Shown here: piece after piece, positions 1 through 8,926 of the stretch
How positions within the stretch are numbered: the first letter of the stretch is position 1
Layout of the letters: the number at the start of each line of letters is the position of its first letter
Source: Calditrichota bacterium
GTDB taxonomy: Bacteria > Calditrichota > Calditrichia > Calditrichales > J004
Reading direction: 5' to 3'
DNA length: 64,000 nt
Assembly (NCBI GenBank): GCA_013112635.1
Contig: JABFGF010000010.1
Location: forward strand, 56,968 to 120,967
Notes under the pieces: generated by a model
Databases searched by the model: none
What the model was told of the DNA's origin: nothing
What the model saw: only the letters and a program-made list of their open reading frames with translations
Program-made: the position numbers and the translations under genes

Positions 1-160
1 TTGAAAAGAAATTCAAATCACTATGAATTTCAAACCGACCGGCATCAAAAGTCCTGGCAGTATGTGTGTGCATCAAACTTTTACTACCAACAGGCGCTTG
101 AGCAAATAAATTTGACATTAAAAACAATAGTATCAGCAAAACAGGGCTGACTTTTTTCAT
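1..160 (-). CDS. Partial signal-peptide protein, paralogue of the next gene
   Basis: Only the first ~53 codons are present; the gene runs off the left edge. The reverse strand has a GGAGG ribosome binding site about 5 bases before the ATG at 158-160. The product starts with a clear signal peptide (MKKVSPVLLILLFLMSNLFAQ). After the cleavage site it reads APVGSKSLMHTHTARTFDAG, which closely parallels the mature start of the neighbour at 203-1351 (LPNGEKTLLHTQTGKVYPKG). The two are therefore tandem paralogues, probably outer-membrane barrel-type proteins at the end of the secretion operon. The function is not recognised. Confidence 0.7.
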   Translation of the reverse strand, partial: MKKVSPVLLILLFLMSNLFAQAPVGSKSLMHTHTARTFDAGRFEIHSDLNFFS

Positions 161-202
161 CTCAACCTCCTAATAGTATTAGAGTCGAATCTCAAGTTTT
201 TA

Positions 203-1351
203 TTATTGATCATCATCTAATATTTTCTTTAGTTCATCAATTTCTTTTTCTGCTTCTTTTCGTACTTTTTTAAGATTTTCAATTTCATTTTGCACTGATT
301 CAGATTTTTCACGTTCTGAAACTACAGCCTCAAACATTTCTACTTTCTCTCGTGCTTTTTTTTCTTCATAGCTCAAATCGCTTGTAGCACTTTCTCCAAC
401 AAGGTTTAAATCAATATTTAAACCTAATTGAACAGTCCAATCAGGAAAGTTTGGAGGTAAATCGACTTGAGAGCTCACGTCAGGAATACCAGAAGTATTA
501 TTTCTATCATCTGGAGATATCCTAAAATCCACACCAAAATCAAGTGCAATCCAGTTAATTGGCTTATACCGAATACTCGGTGACAAAAACGCCCATTCTT
601 CAGCACTATAAACATAAGTATTGGGTTGTTGAAGAAACACCATTCCAGTCAATTCTAAACGGAAATCAAAAAGTCCAGTTGGGTATGCAAAAGCCATAGC
701 CATACGAAAATCACTTGAATTAACAGTGGAGTTAAGTTTTTCACCATTAAATGTTTCATAAAGGAAGGTACCGTGTTCATTATAATTCCAAAATCCAGCA
801 TTAAAGTGAGCATTAAAAGAACGGTCTGGCAGATATGGATCAGCAAAATAAGAAATGGCGTACATTAGACCATACTGAACTGATTCAGTTGTGTATTCAG
901 TAAAGGGGTAGTTGTGAACTTCACCAGTTGGGATACGAAAACTTGCCATTACTGCTTGCGAAAAATGATTTCTGGCAAATGTAAAAGAACCTGTTTTTAA
1001 TGTTACAAAAATATCATCAGGTAGATTAAATTCATTTTCAGCATGAGTATCCTGGTATAACCTTACTCCAACCGATGCATCAAAATGTTCCATTATTCCA
1101 TATGTAAAAACAAAATTACCTTGTACAAGCCAATAATTAATAGACTCAAAGTTATCAGGTTTAATATCACCCAAAAAATCACCAATTTTTGAGTAAAAAT
1201 TTGTATTGCTGTAAATACCCAATTTACCTTTAGGATACACTTTACCTGTTTGAGTGTGAAGTAATGTCTTCTCACCATTTGGCAACTGGGCAAATAGATT
1301 TTGTACACCAAGTAATACCAATGCTGTCGAAAAGATAATAAACTTTTTCAT
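203..1351 (-). CDS. Predicted outer-membrane beta-barrel protein with C-terminal coiled coil
   Basis: About 382 residues from the ATG at 1349-1351. This start is chosen because AGGAG lies just upstream and the product begins with a signal peptide (MKKFIIFSTALVLLGVQNLFAQ); a start at 1429 would bury that signal. The middle is rich in alternating aromatic and polar strands (motifs such as FRMAMAFAYPTGLFDFRLEL), as in outer-membrane barrels. The last ~50 residues are a charged Lys/Glu coiled coil. The family is not recognised by name. The gene is the penultimate member of a minus-strand run from the PorU-like gene and is followed after 42 bases by a tandem paralogue, so a role in the cell envelope is inferred. 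Confidence 0.65.
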   Translation of the reverse strand: MKKFIIFSTALVLLGVQNLFAQLPNGEKTLLHTQTGKVYPKGKLGIYSNTNFYSKIGDFLGDIKPDNFESINYWLVQGNFVFTYGIMEHFDASVGVRLYQDTHAENEFNLPDDIFVTLKTGSFTFARNHFSQAVMASFRIPTGEVHNYPFTEYTTESVQYGLMYAISYFADPYLPDRSFNAHFNAGFWNYNEHGTFLYETFNGEKLNSTVNSSDFRMAMAFAYPTGLFDFRLELTGMVFLQQPNTYVYSAEEWAFLSPSIRYKPINWIALDFGVDFRISPDDRNNTSGIPDVSSQVDLPPNFPDWTVQLGLNIDLNLVGESATSDLSYEEKKAREKVEMFEAVVSEREKSESVQNEIENLKKVRKEAEKEIDELKKILDDDQ

Positions 1352-1438
1352 TAAAGAACTCCTAAACTCAATGTGTTGACAATAATCTATATGTAATAGC
1401 GATGCAAATTTAGTTAATTCAGTATACAAATGAAATAA

Positions 1439-1927
1439 TTATTTTAACCGCTGGGAAAGAACAAAAACATTGAAAATAATTGCTAAATCTCTGGCTAAAC
1501 CAACTATTTGAGTAAAAATATCTTGTATACTACCAGCAACAATAATTGTATCTCCTGGCTGTAAGATTGGAAGTAATGTATTATCACCAGTTTTTAAGAA
1601 CTTTTCAATATCAATTTTCAATACTTCCTGATCTTTTCGTACAACCCTAACATCGTTTAATCGTGCGGTACTTAAAGGGCCGCCAGCAGATGATATTAAA
1701 TCAATCAATGAATATGAACTTGGTACACTGTAAATACCTGGTCTTTGAACATGACCCCATAAATTTACATTGACTAAAAGTATATCGCCACTTCCGAGAA
1801 TATATTGAGCCGGTTTATCAGAAAATTGTGTTTGGGCACTATTTCCACCGGATAAGTTATCAAAACTTTGTGAATAAGCTGTGGATGTGAGTAAAATTAT
1901 TATAAAAACAGTAACAACTTTTGTCAT
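1439..1927 (-). CDS. SLBB-domain polysaccharide export-type periplasmic protein
   Basis: About 162 residues from the ATG at 1925-1927, which overlaps the stop of the upstream lipoprotein gene as TAATG; an in-frame ATG at 1939 is possible. There is an N-terminal signal peptide (MTKVVTVFIIILLTSTAYSQ), then one SLBB (soluble ligand binding beta-grasp) domain at about residues 44-135, with the family pattern GDILLVNVNLWGHVQRPGIY and a closing LQPGDTIIV. The C-terminal 30 residues form a hydrophobic helix. SLBB domains occur in Wza-type polysaccharide export proteins and related outer-membrane assemblies. This protein lacks the Poly_export domain, so it is an accessory rather than a full Wza. Its coupling to PorU/PorV-type genes suggests a role in surface polysaccharide or secretion. 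Confidence 0.8.
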   Translation of the reverse strand: MTKVVTVFIIILLTSTAYSQSFDNLSGGNSAQTQFSDKPAQYILGSGDILLVNVNLWGHVQRPGIYSVPSSYSLIDLISSAGGPLSTARLNDVRVVRKDQEVLKIDIEKFLKTGDNTLLPILQPGDTIIVAGSIQDIFTQIVGLARDLAIIFNVFVLSQRLK

Positions 1928-2712
1928 TAATTTCCCCATTTTATTGAAAGTTCATTCCATTCGGATTCTGAACCACGATTAAGGCTAAAATTGTCAGCTA
2001 GATCTATCCGCCATTCATAAAAATTTCCATCATCTCTATTTTTGAATAAACTTTGCAATAATGTTTCGCCAACTATTTCATGGACTGCAAAACCATCGGC
2101 ATTTTGAAATTGACGGATATATTCGAAATAAACAAGCTCCCTGCTACCTAACTTTTCAATTCGTAAAATAGAACCAGCAGAAGCTCCTGCTGTAAATTGT
2201 AATGTCCTGAATATTAATTGAGATGGATTGGTTAAAACTCCATTTACAAGATATGTATTATTTGAAATCGATAAATCTTCTAATTGTGGTTTTTCTAATA
2301 GCTGATATTTTACAGTATCAGAAGGAATACTCCTATTATTGTTTTCATCAACAGCAACAATATAATAATAATACATTGTCCCAACACTTAGACCTTTATC
2401 TTCATGCAATGTATCCAAGTTGAAATTAGCTTCTATATCAAAAATATTTGTGAATATAATCTGATTACTTATTTCCTCACCTCGATAAAGAATATACTTT
2501 TCAAGGTTAATTGACTGTGGATGTTTATGCCACATTACCACAATATCATTTGATGGTGACGGTAATGCGTCAATGCCCTTTTCGATTTCTGCAGTTTCCA
2601 GACTTCTCGTAACCATGGTTGGTTTTTCGAGTGGATCTGGATCTGCGGAATTGTTTGGACTACATGATGTGCAAACCCAACATAAAAGTGATATTAAAAT
2701 TACATATTTCAT
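1927..2712 (-). CDS. Fibronectin type III-like lipoprotein
   Basis: 261 residues. The N-terminus is a lipoprotein signal with lipobox VCTSC, giving lipidated Cys17, followed by an Asn/Asp/Pro-rich linker. Residues ~53-137 look like a fibronectin type III fold: an early Trp in VVMWHKHP, KYILYRGEE, then MYYYYIVAVDENNNRS and PSDTVKY, the classic F/G strand ending. The remaining ~120 residues are a second beta-rich domain of unknown family. The gene starts 2 bases after the stop of the PorV-like gene and overlaps the SLBB gene by TAATG, so it is translated as part of one operon. A surface or periplasmic scaffold for the adjacent secretion components is an inference. Confidence 0.7.
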   Translation of the reverse strand: MKYVILISLLCWVCTSCSPNNSADPDPLEKPTMVTRSLETAEIEKGIDALPSPSNDIVVMWHKHPQSINLEKYILYRGEEISNQIIFTNIFDIEANFNLDTLHEDKGLSVGTMYYYYIVAVDENNNRSIPSDTVKYQLLEKPQLEDLSISNNTYLVNGVLTNPSQLIFRTLQFTAGASAGSILRIEKLGSRELVYFEYIRQFQNADGFAVHEIVGETLLQSLFKNRDDGNFYEWRIDLADNFSLNRGSESEWNELSIKWGN

Positions 2713-2714
2713 AG

Positions 2715-3716
2715 TTAAAGATTAAATAAAATTGAAACCCGGTGAGAATCACCTAAATCGTGTCCCTGTAATGCATAATCAGCTCTGAATTTCCACAAAT
2801 ATACTCCGGCACCAATGGTTAGTTTACTTTCATTGGAGCCCATTCGGATTGCCAGAAAAGAATCATATAATAATTCACTACCTAAATGGCTTGCCCCGCT
2901 ATATCGAGAATCAAGATCAAAAGCCATTGTAAGTTGAGAATTCATAAAGTTTAGTGGTTGCATATATGCAAAACCAAATTTAAAATTTCTTTCTATTGTA
3001 TCTTTGCGTTTTGAAGCTGTGTCCCAGGTAATTTTTGTTTCGGCAATATCTTGAGCATTTAGCCCAAACATTAAATCCCCATAATTTTCATCATTAAAAA
3101 CATTACTAAGTCCCATTTTCAGCAGAACACCAAGATCGATCCCAACACCGCTTCCATTATTTTGATCAAGAGATTCATTAATCATTTTAAAGTTAACACC
3201 ATATCCAAAATCAATTGGAAACTCAAAATACTGCCAGCCTAAATCCACCATTACTCTTTGGTATTTTGCAAAACTTAAAACGAAAGCATCATTACTTGCT
3301 GAAAAACTATCTTTTGATTCATCGATCAAAGGCTTATTACCAGCGTATCTTTGGGAAGCATCTAATAATAATCCTTCACTTTGGTACCGTGGAATATCAT
3401 CAACGCTTAAACGAACCCATGACAAAGCAACTGTAACACCTCCAAATACAGGCATAGCAGCACTCACAAAATTTTGCTGCTCTAAAGAATTAAATAAATC
3501 TGCCCGCATTGATGCAGCCTGGAAATTATTTAAAAAAGCCATCCCGCTGGGATTCCAATAAAATCCATAGGCATCATCACTTAAAGCAACATGAGCATTA
3601 CCCATTCCAAGAGCCCTGGCGCCGATTCCCAGTTCTAAAAATGAAGCTGCATATTTCCCCGCAAAACTAAAAGAAGCGGATAGTAATATTATGTAAAGTA
3701 AATAGAGTTTTCTCAT
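2715..3716 (-). CDS. PorV/PorQ-family outer-membrane protein
   Basis: 333 residues with a signal peptide (cleavage near SFSFAGKY) and then the signature of the PorV/PorQ family: LELGIGARALGMGNAHVAL followed by YGFYWNPSGMA at about residues 27-60. The rest is beta-strand rich, as in FadL-like barrels, ending in RVSILFNL, an aromatic/hydrophobic outer-membrane C-terminus. In Bacteroidetes, PorV shuttles type IX cargo from the translocon to the PorU sortase. The ATGA overlap with the PorU-like gene upstream fits that partnership well. Whether it acts as PorV or as another member of the family cannot be decided from sequence alone. Confidence 0.85.
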   Translation of the reverse strand: MRKLYLLYIILLSASFSFAGKYAASFLELGIGARALGMGNAHVALSDDAYGFYWNPSGMAFLNNFQAASMRADLFNSLEQQNFVSAAMPVFGGVTVALSWVRLSVDDIPRYQSEGLLLDASQRYAGNKPLIDESKDSFSASNDAFVLSFAKYQRVMVDLGWQYFEFPIDFGYGVNFKMINESLDQNNGSGVGIDLGVLLKMGLSNVFNDENYGDLMFGLNAQDIAETKITWDTASKRKDTIERNFKFGFAYMQPLNFMNSQLTMAFDLDSRYSGASHLGSELLYDSFLAIRMGSNESKLTIGAGVYLWKFRADYALQGHDLGDSHRVSILFNL

Positions 3717-6700
3717 TTAAGTCTTGCCACTTTTAATTTCTTATTTACCCGGAATGTATTATTTGAATTGTCTTTAAATGTTGCTTTTAAAACAACAAAA
3801 TAAACACCATTTGCAACATCATTTCCATTATCATCTGTACCATCCCATAAAAGCTCGTGATAGTCCGGTCTTAGATGATCACCTGCTTCAATATTTTCAA
3901 AATTATCCGGTGAGGTTAATGGTTCTGAACGAACCAAATGTCCTGAAACTGAATAAATCTTTATAGACAGTTTGTCCATTCTCCCCACAGAAATGCTTGC
4001 CGTATATGAAATAATTGTTTCATTAGTAAATGGATTTGGATAATTCCCGTGAATAACTAAATCATTTGCACTGGAAACGCTGAAAGTTCTTTGAATACTT
4101 TGAAGATTGCCGTTAATATCTGCAACTTTCACCTCTAAAGTATGGCTGCCTTTTTCCAACTCTGGTGTAGCTAATACAGCAATAGAATTCGCAGATTCAA
4201 TACTATCGGGTATTGTTAAATCATTCTTTGAAATTTCATTATCATTTAGAAGTACAGAAAAGGTGTTTTCCAAATCTATTCCATTTTCATCCTGAAGTAG
4301 AATAGCAATCGATGGGTTTGCACTTAACAAGACATCATTTCTCAAAGATCTGCCATTTGCAGTGATTTCAATAAACGGATTTTTTTGATCATCAAAAACA
4401 AAAACGCCATATTGACCACTGCTGTTTATTTGGGTGGTTATTAGCCCACCTTTGGAGACATTTGATAAGTCCGTCTCGATCTTGACCCAAAGCCCAAGAT
4501 ATTCATTAAACTTTAGAAAAGAGACATTTTGCAATACATCTTGTGAATACAATGCCGTGTCGACAAAAGCTGATATTGTTGCAGGATTATTAAATTGTGA
4601 AATTGAGTTTTTGATATTGATAATCAAAGCAGACGTGTCAATACTTCCTTTTAATCGAATATATTTTAAATCTTTTTGATCACTATTTAATAAATCTTCT
4701 TGAATATCTTTAGATTCAAAACTAACAACTGTTGAGGCATTCAATCCATTTGCCGGAACATGAAAACCCCAATCATTAAATAAACTAACAGTATCGTTTT
4801 CACCGCCATTAAGTGAAGAGCCTATTCTATAATCGATCCAAAGATGGTCTGTTGTAAGCCTTTTATCAATGCCTATACCATTATTGTTTTCATCTTTTTC
4901 CTGAATTGCGTTTGCTGGGTCGACTTCAACCCGAAATAAACGTGATTCATCATTAAAATGAGATGAATAGGGTGCGTAGATTGTTTTTGTTTCATTTGCG
5001 ATAAATAACAAAGTGTCTGTATAAAAAGGACTTGAACTGGAAATACCTTGCTCATCATAGCAGTTAACAACAATATTTTGAAGCTCAATGTCAGAATTAT
5101 TAAAAACATTAAAAGAAAGCTGTAGTTGATCGTTACCACTGTATTTAATCGACTCTTGATCTAGTTCCAGATCTGGCCTGTCATCACTAATCTGAACTTT
5201 TTGCAGTTCATATATTGTTTCATTGCCTTCAACATCACGAATAAATACTTCAAAATATTTTAATCCGCCTTTGTTGAAACCCGGATAATTTGATGCCGAT
5301 TGGAAAAGGCTATCATTAATACCATTCATTACTAAAGTAACATTGTTAGTGGCAGTTGATTCTTCGGAACGAAACTTTCTAAGCTCCATATGCTCAATTG
5401 CAGAATGGCTTTTAGCAACTATTTGAAAGTTTATTTCTTCATTTACCTGTGGCATTTCGGGTAAGAAACTTAAATTTTTAATAATAGAATGCTCAACATT
5501 TAAAAGAGCATTGCCCGAAGCATCAGTATTCCCATCGGTTGTATAAACTTTTACTTTTAACAGCAGGCCGGATGATGAATCCGGTATATTATAATCAATA
5601 GTAGCTACACTATTATTTAATGAAAAATTTTGTTCAAGGTATTTTACATTTTCTTCATCCGATATTTCCAATACCCCAAGACCTGAACTATTTGGAGAGT
5701 TTACTTTAATTTGAATTTGCTGTCCGGATGTTGGTGTTGAAGTTGAAAGAGAAACAGATAAATCATTTGCCGGTTTTTGTAAAATCAGGGTCGGATCGCC
5801 CAATAAATTATATTGGTTTACCATTGAACTCTTCAGTTTTGAATATTCTGGCGTGGTATTTAAACTGGTTTCAGTATAATAAACAGGATTTGCAAGATAA
5901 TTAATCTTCATCAGGTCAACTGACTCACCAAAGGTCAATTCACTTTGCCACAGAAAATCATGTAAAGCCCATTTTACAGCAAAATCGTTATGGGTCCAGC
6001 CTACACTAGAACTAGCCAAAACTGCAATCGCACCCTTTTCTTGTGCAACCAATATTTTTTCTGCCAGGCCTTCTTTCCCAGGGTTTTCAAAAGCTCCGGT
6101 AAAACATGTCATGCTGGCTATAAATGGATATTGTCCCTTGTTATTCAAATCTTCCACATGGGATAAATCAAATATACCATTATCAGACCAAACACCACCA
6201 CCACCATGTCCAAAGAAATTGATAAACGTTACGCCATCATCAATATATTCAATTAACTCACGGTTATGGCCAAACTCAGGATCAATTCCGACAATATCCC
6301 AATTTCTTTTGGTGTTTAATTTGTAAGCCATAATATTTTGTGGAAGTTTAACTCTTATTAATCTCGTACTTTGTGCCCTAAACGCAGGCCTTCTGGAAAA
6401 ATTTTCAAAACTTGTTGAATCTGCCCCACTGATAAAAAGAGCCTTGTTCCGCCATTGTGAGGCGATTGGATTTGATTGATATTCCTCAATCTTATCTATA
6501 TAATTATTTAATTCTTCAGTTGTTGTAGCGGGAATTCTGCCAACACTTATATCAGGGATTAAGTCATCACCCGAGATAAGGGAATATTGTAAATCTGCAG
6601 GTGCTGCCCCATAGGAGCTTGTTGTAAACATTAATACGGGAACTAAATCATTTTCCTTTGAAATATATTTATTCGGATCAAATGATGCATCCCCTGCGAA

Positions 6701-8827
6701 AATCACAAATCGTAGTTTTTTTGATTCATCCCAATTATTATAAGCATACTTTAAAAAGTCTTTTATTGCCAGGGGCGATTTTATTCCGGAATTAAAAATA
6801 TCATAAATTTGACTTACATTTACAGTCTCTACGGTATAACCTGCTTGCTCTTTAAGAGATGCCAATCGTTTCACATCTTCGGAAAAAAGTTGATTGGTTA
6901 TAATAATTAAATCTGCCGAATTGTTTTTATCAAGTAAGTTGGCAAATGTATCTTCCGCTTTCCAGGTTTGGTACTCCTCAATTGACAGCGCTTTTTTCTT
7001 GGCATCTTCAGTTACTGCGACATATTCAACATTTGGATCATACACCAAATCCTGAATAATTACACGATAAGGGTCTGACTCTTTTATATCCGGTATGTCG
7101 ATTTTACCATTAACAATTTTGCTAAGCCCAATTTTATAAATATCAATATCCGGAGTAGAAAATCCTTTTACCTGAAATTGAGTTACTCTCTCCTGATTAA
7201 AAAAACCATCCTGAAGTTTAAACTTTATAAAATTGTTATCTGCGATGTATTCACGTTGGTAGGTTATATCAAACCAATTAAAAAGGACTGCATCAAGAAA
7301 CCCTTCCTGATCCATAACGACACTGAAAATATTTGTACCATGCTGAAGTTTTCCCTGTGACAAAGGGGATGTGTTAGAAATACTTGCCAGTTTTTGACCG
7401 ACCCAGTTTACTCCTTCTGGTGCACCAGGTATAGGTACTATTTCTCCAACTTTTTGTCGTTTTGCCTGATCTGAGCCAGGTACATCAAGCCAGACGGCGA
7501 CCTGGTGTCCATCATACCAATTTGTAATTGGAGCTTTTAATGATGACCCTCTAAACATTGCTTTGACATATACTGAATTACCCTTATCGTAAGGATAAGG
7601 TAAATGGAATTCAAAATTCTTCCCTCCAACTGCGGTAATCGGTCCACCCCAGTACCAATGGTCAAACATATAAGAAGGATGATTTATATATTCAGGTTCA
7701 TTACCGCTAGGTTTTATATTACCTTGAATTTCGCGATGTGAGTTTTTCTCAAAATGAAGTGACTCTTCATACTTAAATGGAATATCATATTCTCTTGGAT
7801 CAGTTTCGACAATACTTCCACTTTCTTCTATAAGCCTTAGACCGCGGGTAGTTTTCTCAATAAGCCAATAGACATTTTCATTTGAAAATGGATCCATATA
7901 GACATCTTGGTATTCATCGAGAAATGCTTTCTCATTTCTTTTACCCCAAAATTCAAAATAATCACTTGAACCAAAAGCACCATCTTCCGCTCCTCTAAAA
8001 TAAATGGGTACTTCACTGCCTTGGTTATAAAGTGATAGATTTTGTGGATTTACAGAAGTAACAGGAAAACCTGCATCAGAGAGCTCTTCATAATCTACTT
8101 TGTACAGTCCGGTTTCATCAATTGTAATTTTAAATACTACTGGAAATTCATTAAAAGAAAACTGAGACTGTGATGATATTTTGTTTAAGCTACTTTCATT
8201 TTTTGAAGAATAAAGAGGTTTGTCACCATTTAAGAAAAGACGGCTCAAAAACTTTTCTTCGGATTTGATTTTTTTGTATGGAATATTCTTTTGTGTTGAA
8301 TTAATTGTGGTCGATACTTCAACAACTATTTCTTCAGTCCAGGTGAGTTTATTTAAATTAACCGTGTATTCAACGGGTACTATGTTGATTGAAAAAACAT
8401 TTAAATCTCTGTATTTCCCAACGAATGCAACATTTGCTTTCTTTAGCTCATCAAGATGATTTGATTTATCGACAGAGTAATTATCAATGGTAAATGATTG
8501 TTGCTTCTGAGAAACAATCCTAATTTTGGGGTTGGTTCCAACAAGGCTAAAAAGCTTGTTTATAACAGGAACTAATGTACCATCGCTTTTAGTCGCTAAA
8601 CTGGCACTTTTATAAAATGCATATTGCCCCAACTCTCCATCTATTAAAACTGGTTCCTCAAATAAGAACTTAATTCTGATCGTTTCAGAATTCTGCGAAA
8701 GAATGGTTGAGGAAAAATTTGAGGCGCTGCTGATGATGGGTATTGCAAATAACGCGATGATGGCGCTACGATTAAAAAAAAGCAAAGCCTTCCTAAAGAA
8801 GACTTTGCAAAAGTTATTACTGGGCAT
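3713..8827 (-). CDS. PorU-like C25 (gingipain-family) cysteine peptidase with sorting domain
   Basis: About 1704 residues from the ATG at 8825-8827, preceded by GGAG; a TTG three codons upstream is less likely. A hydrophobic signal is near residues 20-36. The C25 peptidase domain lies at about 637-1020, with catalytic His874 in FFGHGGGGVW and Cys908 in SMTCFTGAF. Ig-like domains follow, and the C-terminus has NYPNPFTNETIISY and a FlgD-like WDGTDDNGNDVANGVYF segment. Type IX sortase PorU removes cargo sorting domains and attaches proteins to the surface. The overall plan and the coupled PorV-like gene support a PorU-like role; a self-secreted protease is the alternative. It is longer than typical PorU (about 1150 residues). 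Confidence 0.85.
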   Translation of the reverse strand: MPSNNFCKVFFRKALLFFNRSAIIALFAIPIISSASNFSSTILSQNSETIRIKFLFEEPVLIDGELGQYAFYKSASLATKSDGTLVPVINKLFSLVGTNPKIRIVSQKQQSFTIDNYSVDKSNHLDELKKANVAFVGKYRDLNVFSINIVPVEYTVNLNKLTWTEEIVVEVSTTINSTQKNIPYKKIKSEEKFLSRLFLNGDKPLYSSKNESSLNKISSQSQFSFNEFPVVFKITIDETGLYKVDYEELSDAGFPVTSVNPQNLSLYNQGSEVPIYFRGAEDGAFGSSDYFEFWGKRNEKAFLDEYQDVYMDPFSNENVYWLIEKTTRGLRLIEESGSIVETDPREYDIPFKYEESLHFEKNSHREIQGNIKPSGNEPEYINHPSYMFDHWYWGGPITAVGGKNFEFHLPYPYDKGNSVYVKAMFRGSSLKAPITNWYDGHQVAVWLDVPGSDQAKRQKVGEIVPIPGAPEGVNWVGQKLASISNTSPLSQGKLQHGTNIFSVVMDQEGFLDAVLFNWFDITYQREYIADNNFIKFKLQDGFFNQERVTQFQVKGFSTPDIDIYKIGLSKIVNGKIDIPDIKESDPYRVIIQDLVYDPNVEYVAVTEDAKKKALSIEEYQTWKAEDTFANLLDKNNSADLIIITNQLFSEDVKRLASLKEQAGYTVETVNVSQIYDIFNSGIKSPLAIKDFLKYAYNNWDESKKLRFVIFAGDASFDPNKYISKENDLVPVLMFTTSSYGAAPADLQYSLISGDDLIPDISVGRIPATTTEELNNYIDKIEEYQSNPIASQWRNKALFISGADSTSFENFSRRPAFRAQSTRLIRVKLPQNIMAYKLNTKRNWDIVGIDPEFGHNRELIEYIDDGVTFINFFGHGGGGVWSDNGIFDLSHVEDLNNKGQYPFIASMTCFTGAFENPGKEGLAEKILVAQEKGAIAVLASSSVGWTHNDFAVKWALHDFLWQSELTFGESVDLMKINYLANPVYYTETSLNTTPEYSKLKSSMVNQYNLLGDPTLILQKPANDLSVSLSTSTPTSGQQIQIKVNSPNSSGLGVLEISDEENVKYLEQNFSLNNSVATIDYNIPDSSSGLLLKVKVYTTDGNTDASGNALLNVEHSIIKNLSFLPEMPQVNEEINFQIVAKSHSAIEHMELRKFRSEESTATNNVTLVMNGINDSLFQSASNYPGFNKGGLKYFEVFIRDVEGNETIYELQKVQISDDRPDLELDQESIKYSGNDQLQLSFNVFNNSDIELQNIVVNCYDEQGISSSSPFYTDTLLFIANETKTIYAPYSSHFNDESRLFRVEVDPANAIQEKDENNNGIGIDKRLTTDHLWIDYRIGSSLNGGENDTVSLFNDWGFHVPANGLNASTVVSFESKDIQEDLLNSDQKDLKYIRLKGSIDTSALIINIKNSISQFNNPATISAFVDTALYSQDVLQNVSFLKFNEYLGLWVKIETDLSNVSKGGLITTQINSSGQYGVFVFDDQKNPFIEITANGRSLRNDVLLSANPSIAILLQDENGIDLENTFSVLLNDNEISKNDLTIPDSIESANSIAVLATPELEKGSHTLEVKVADINGNLQSIQRTFSVSSANDLVIHGNYPNPFTNETIISYTASISVGRMDKLSIKIYSVSGHLVRSEPLTSPDNFENIEAGDHLRPDYHELLWDGTDDNGNDVANGVYFVVLKATFKDNSNNTFRVNKKLKVARLK

Positions 8828-8926
8828 AAACTCCAAACACCTAATTAAATATCATATTTTCTATCAAATATAGTTGCAGAAAAACAGTAAGCACTGTGAC
8901 GAATAACCTGTTTACCATATTCAGAT

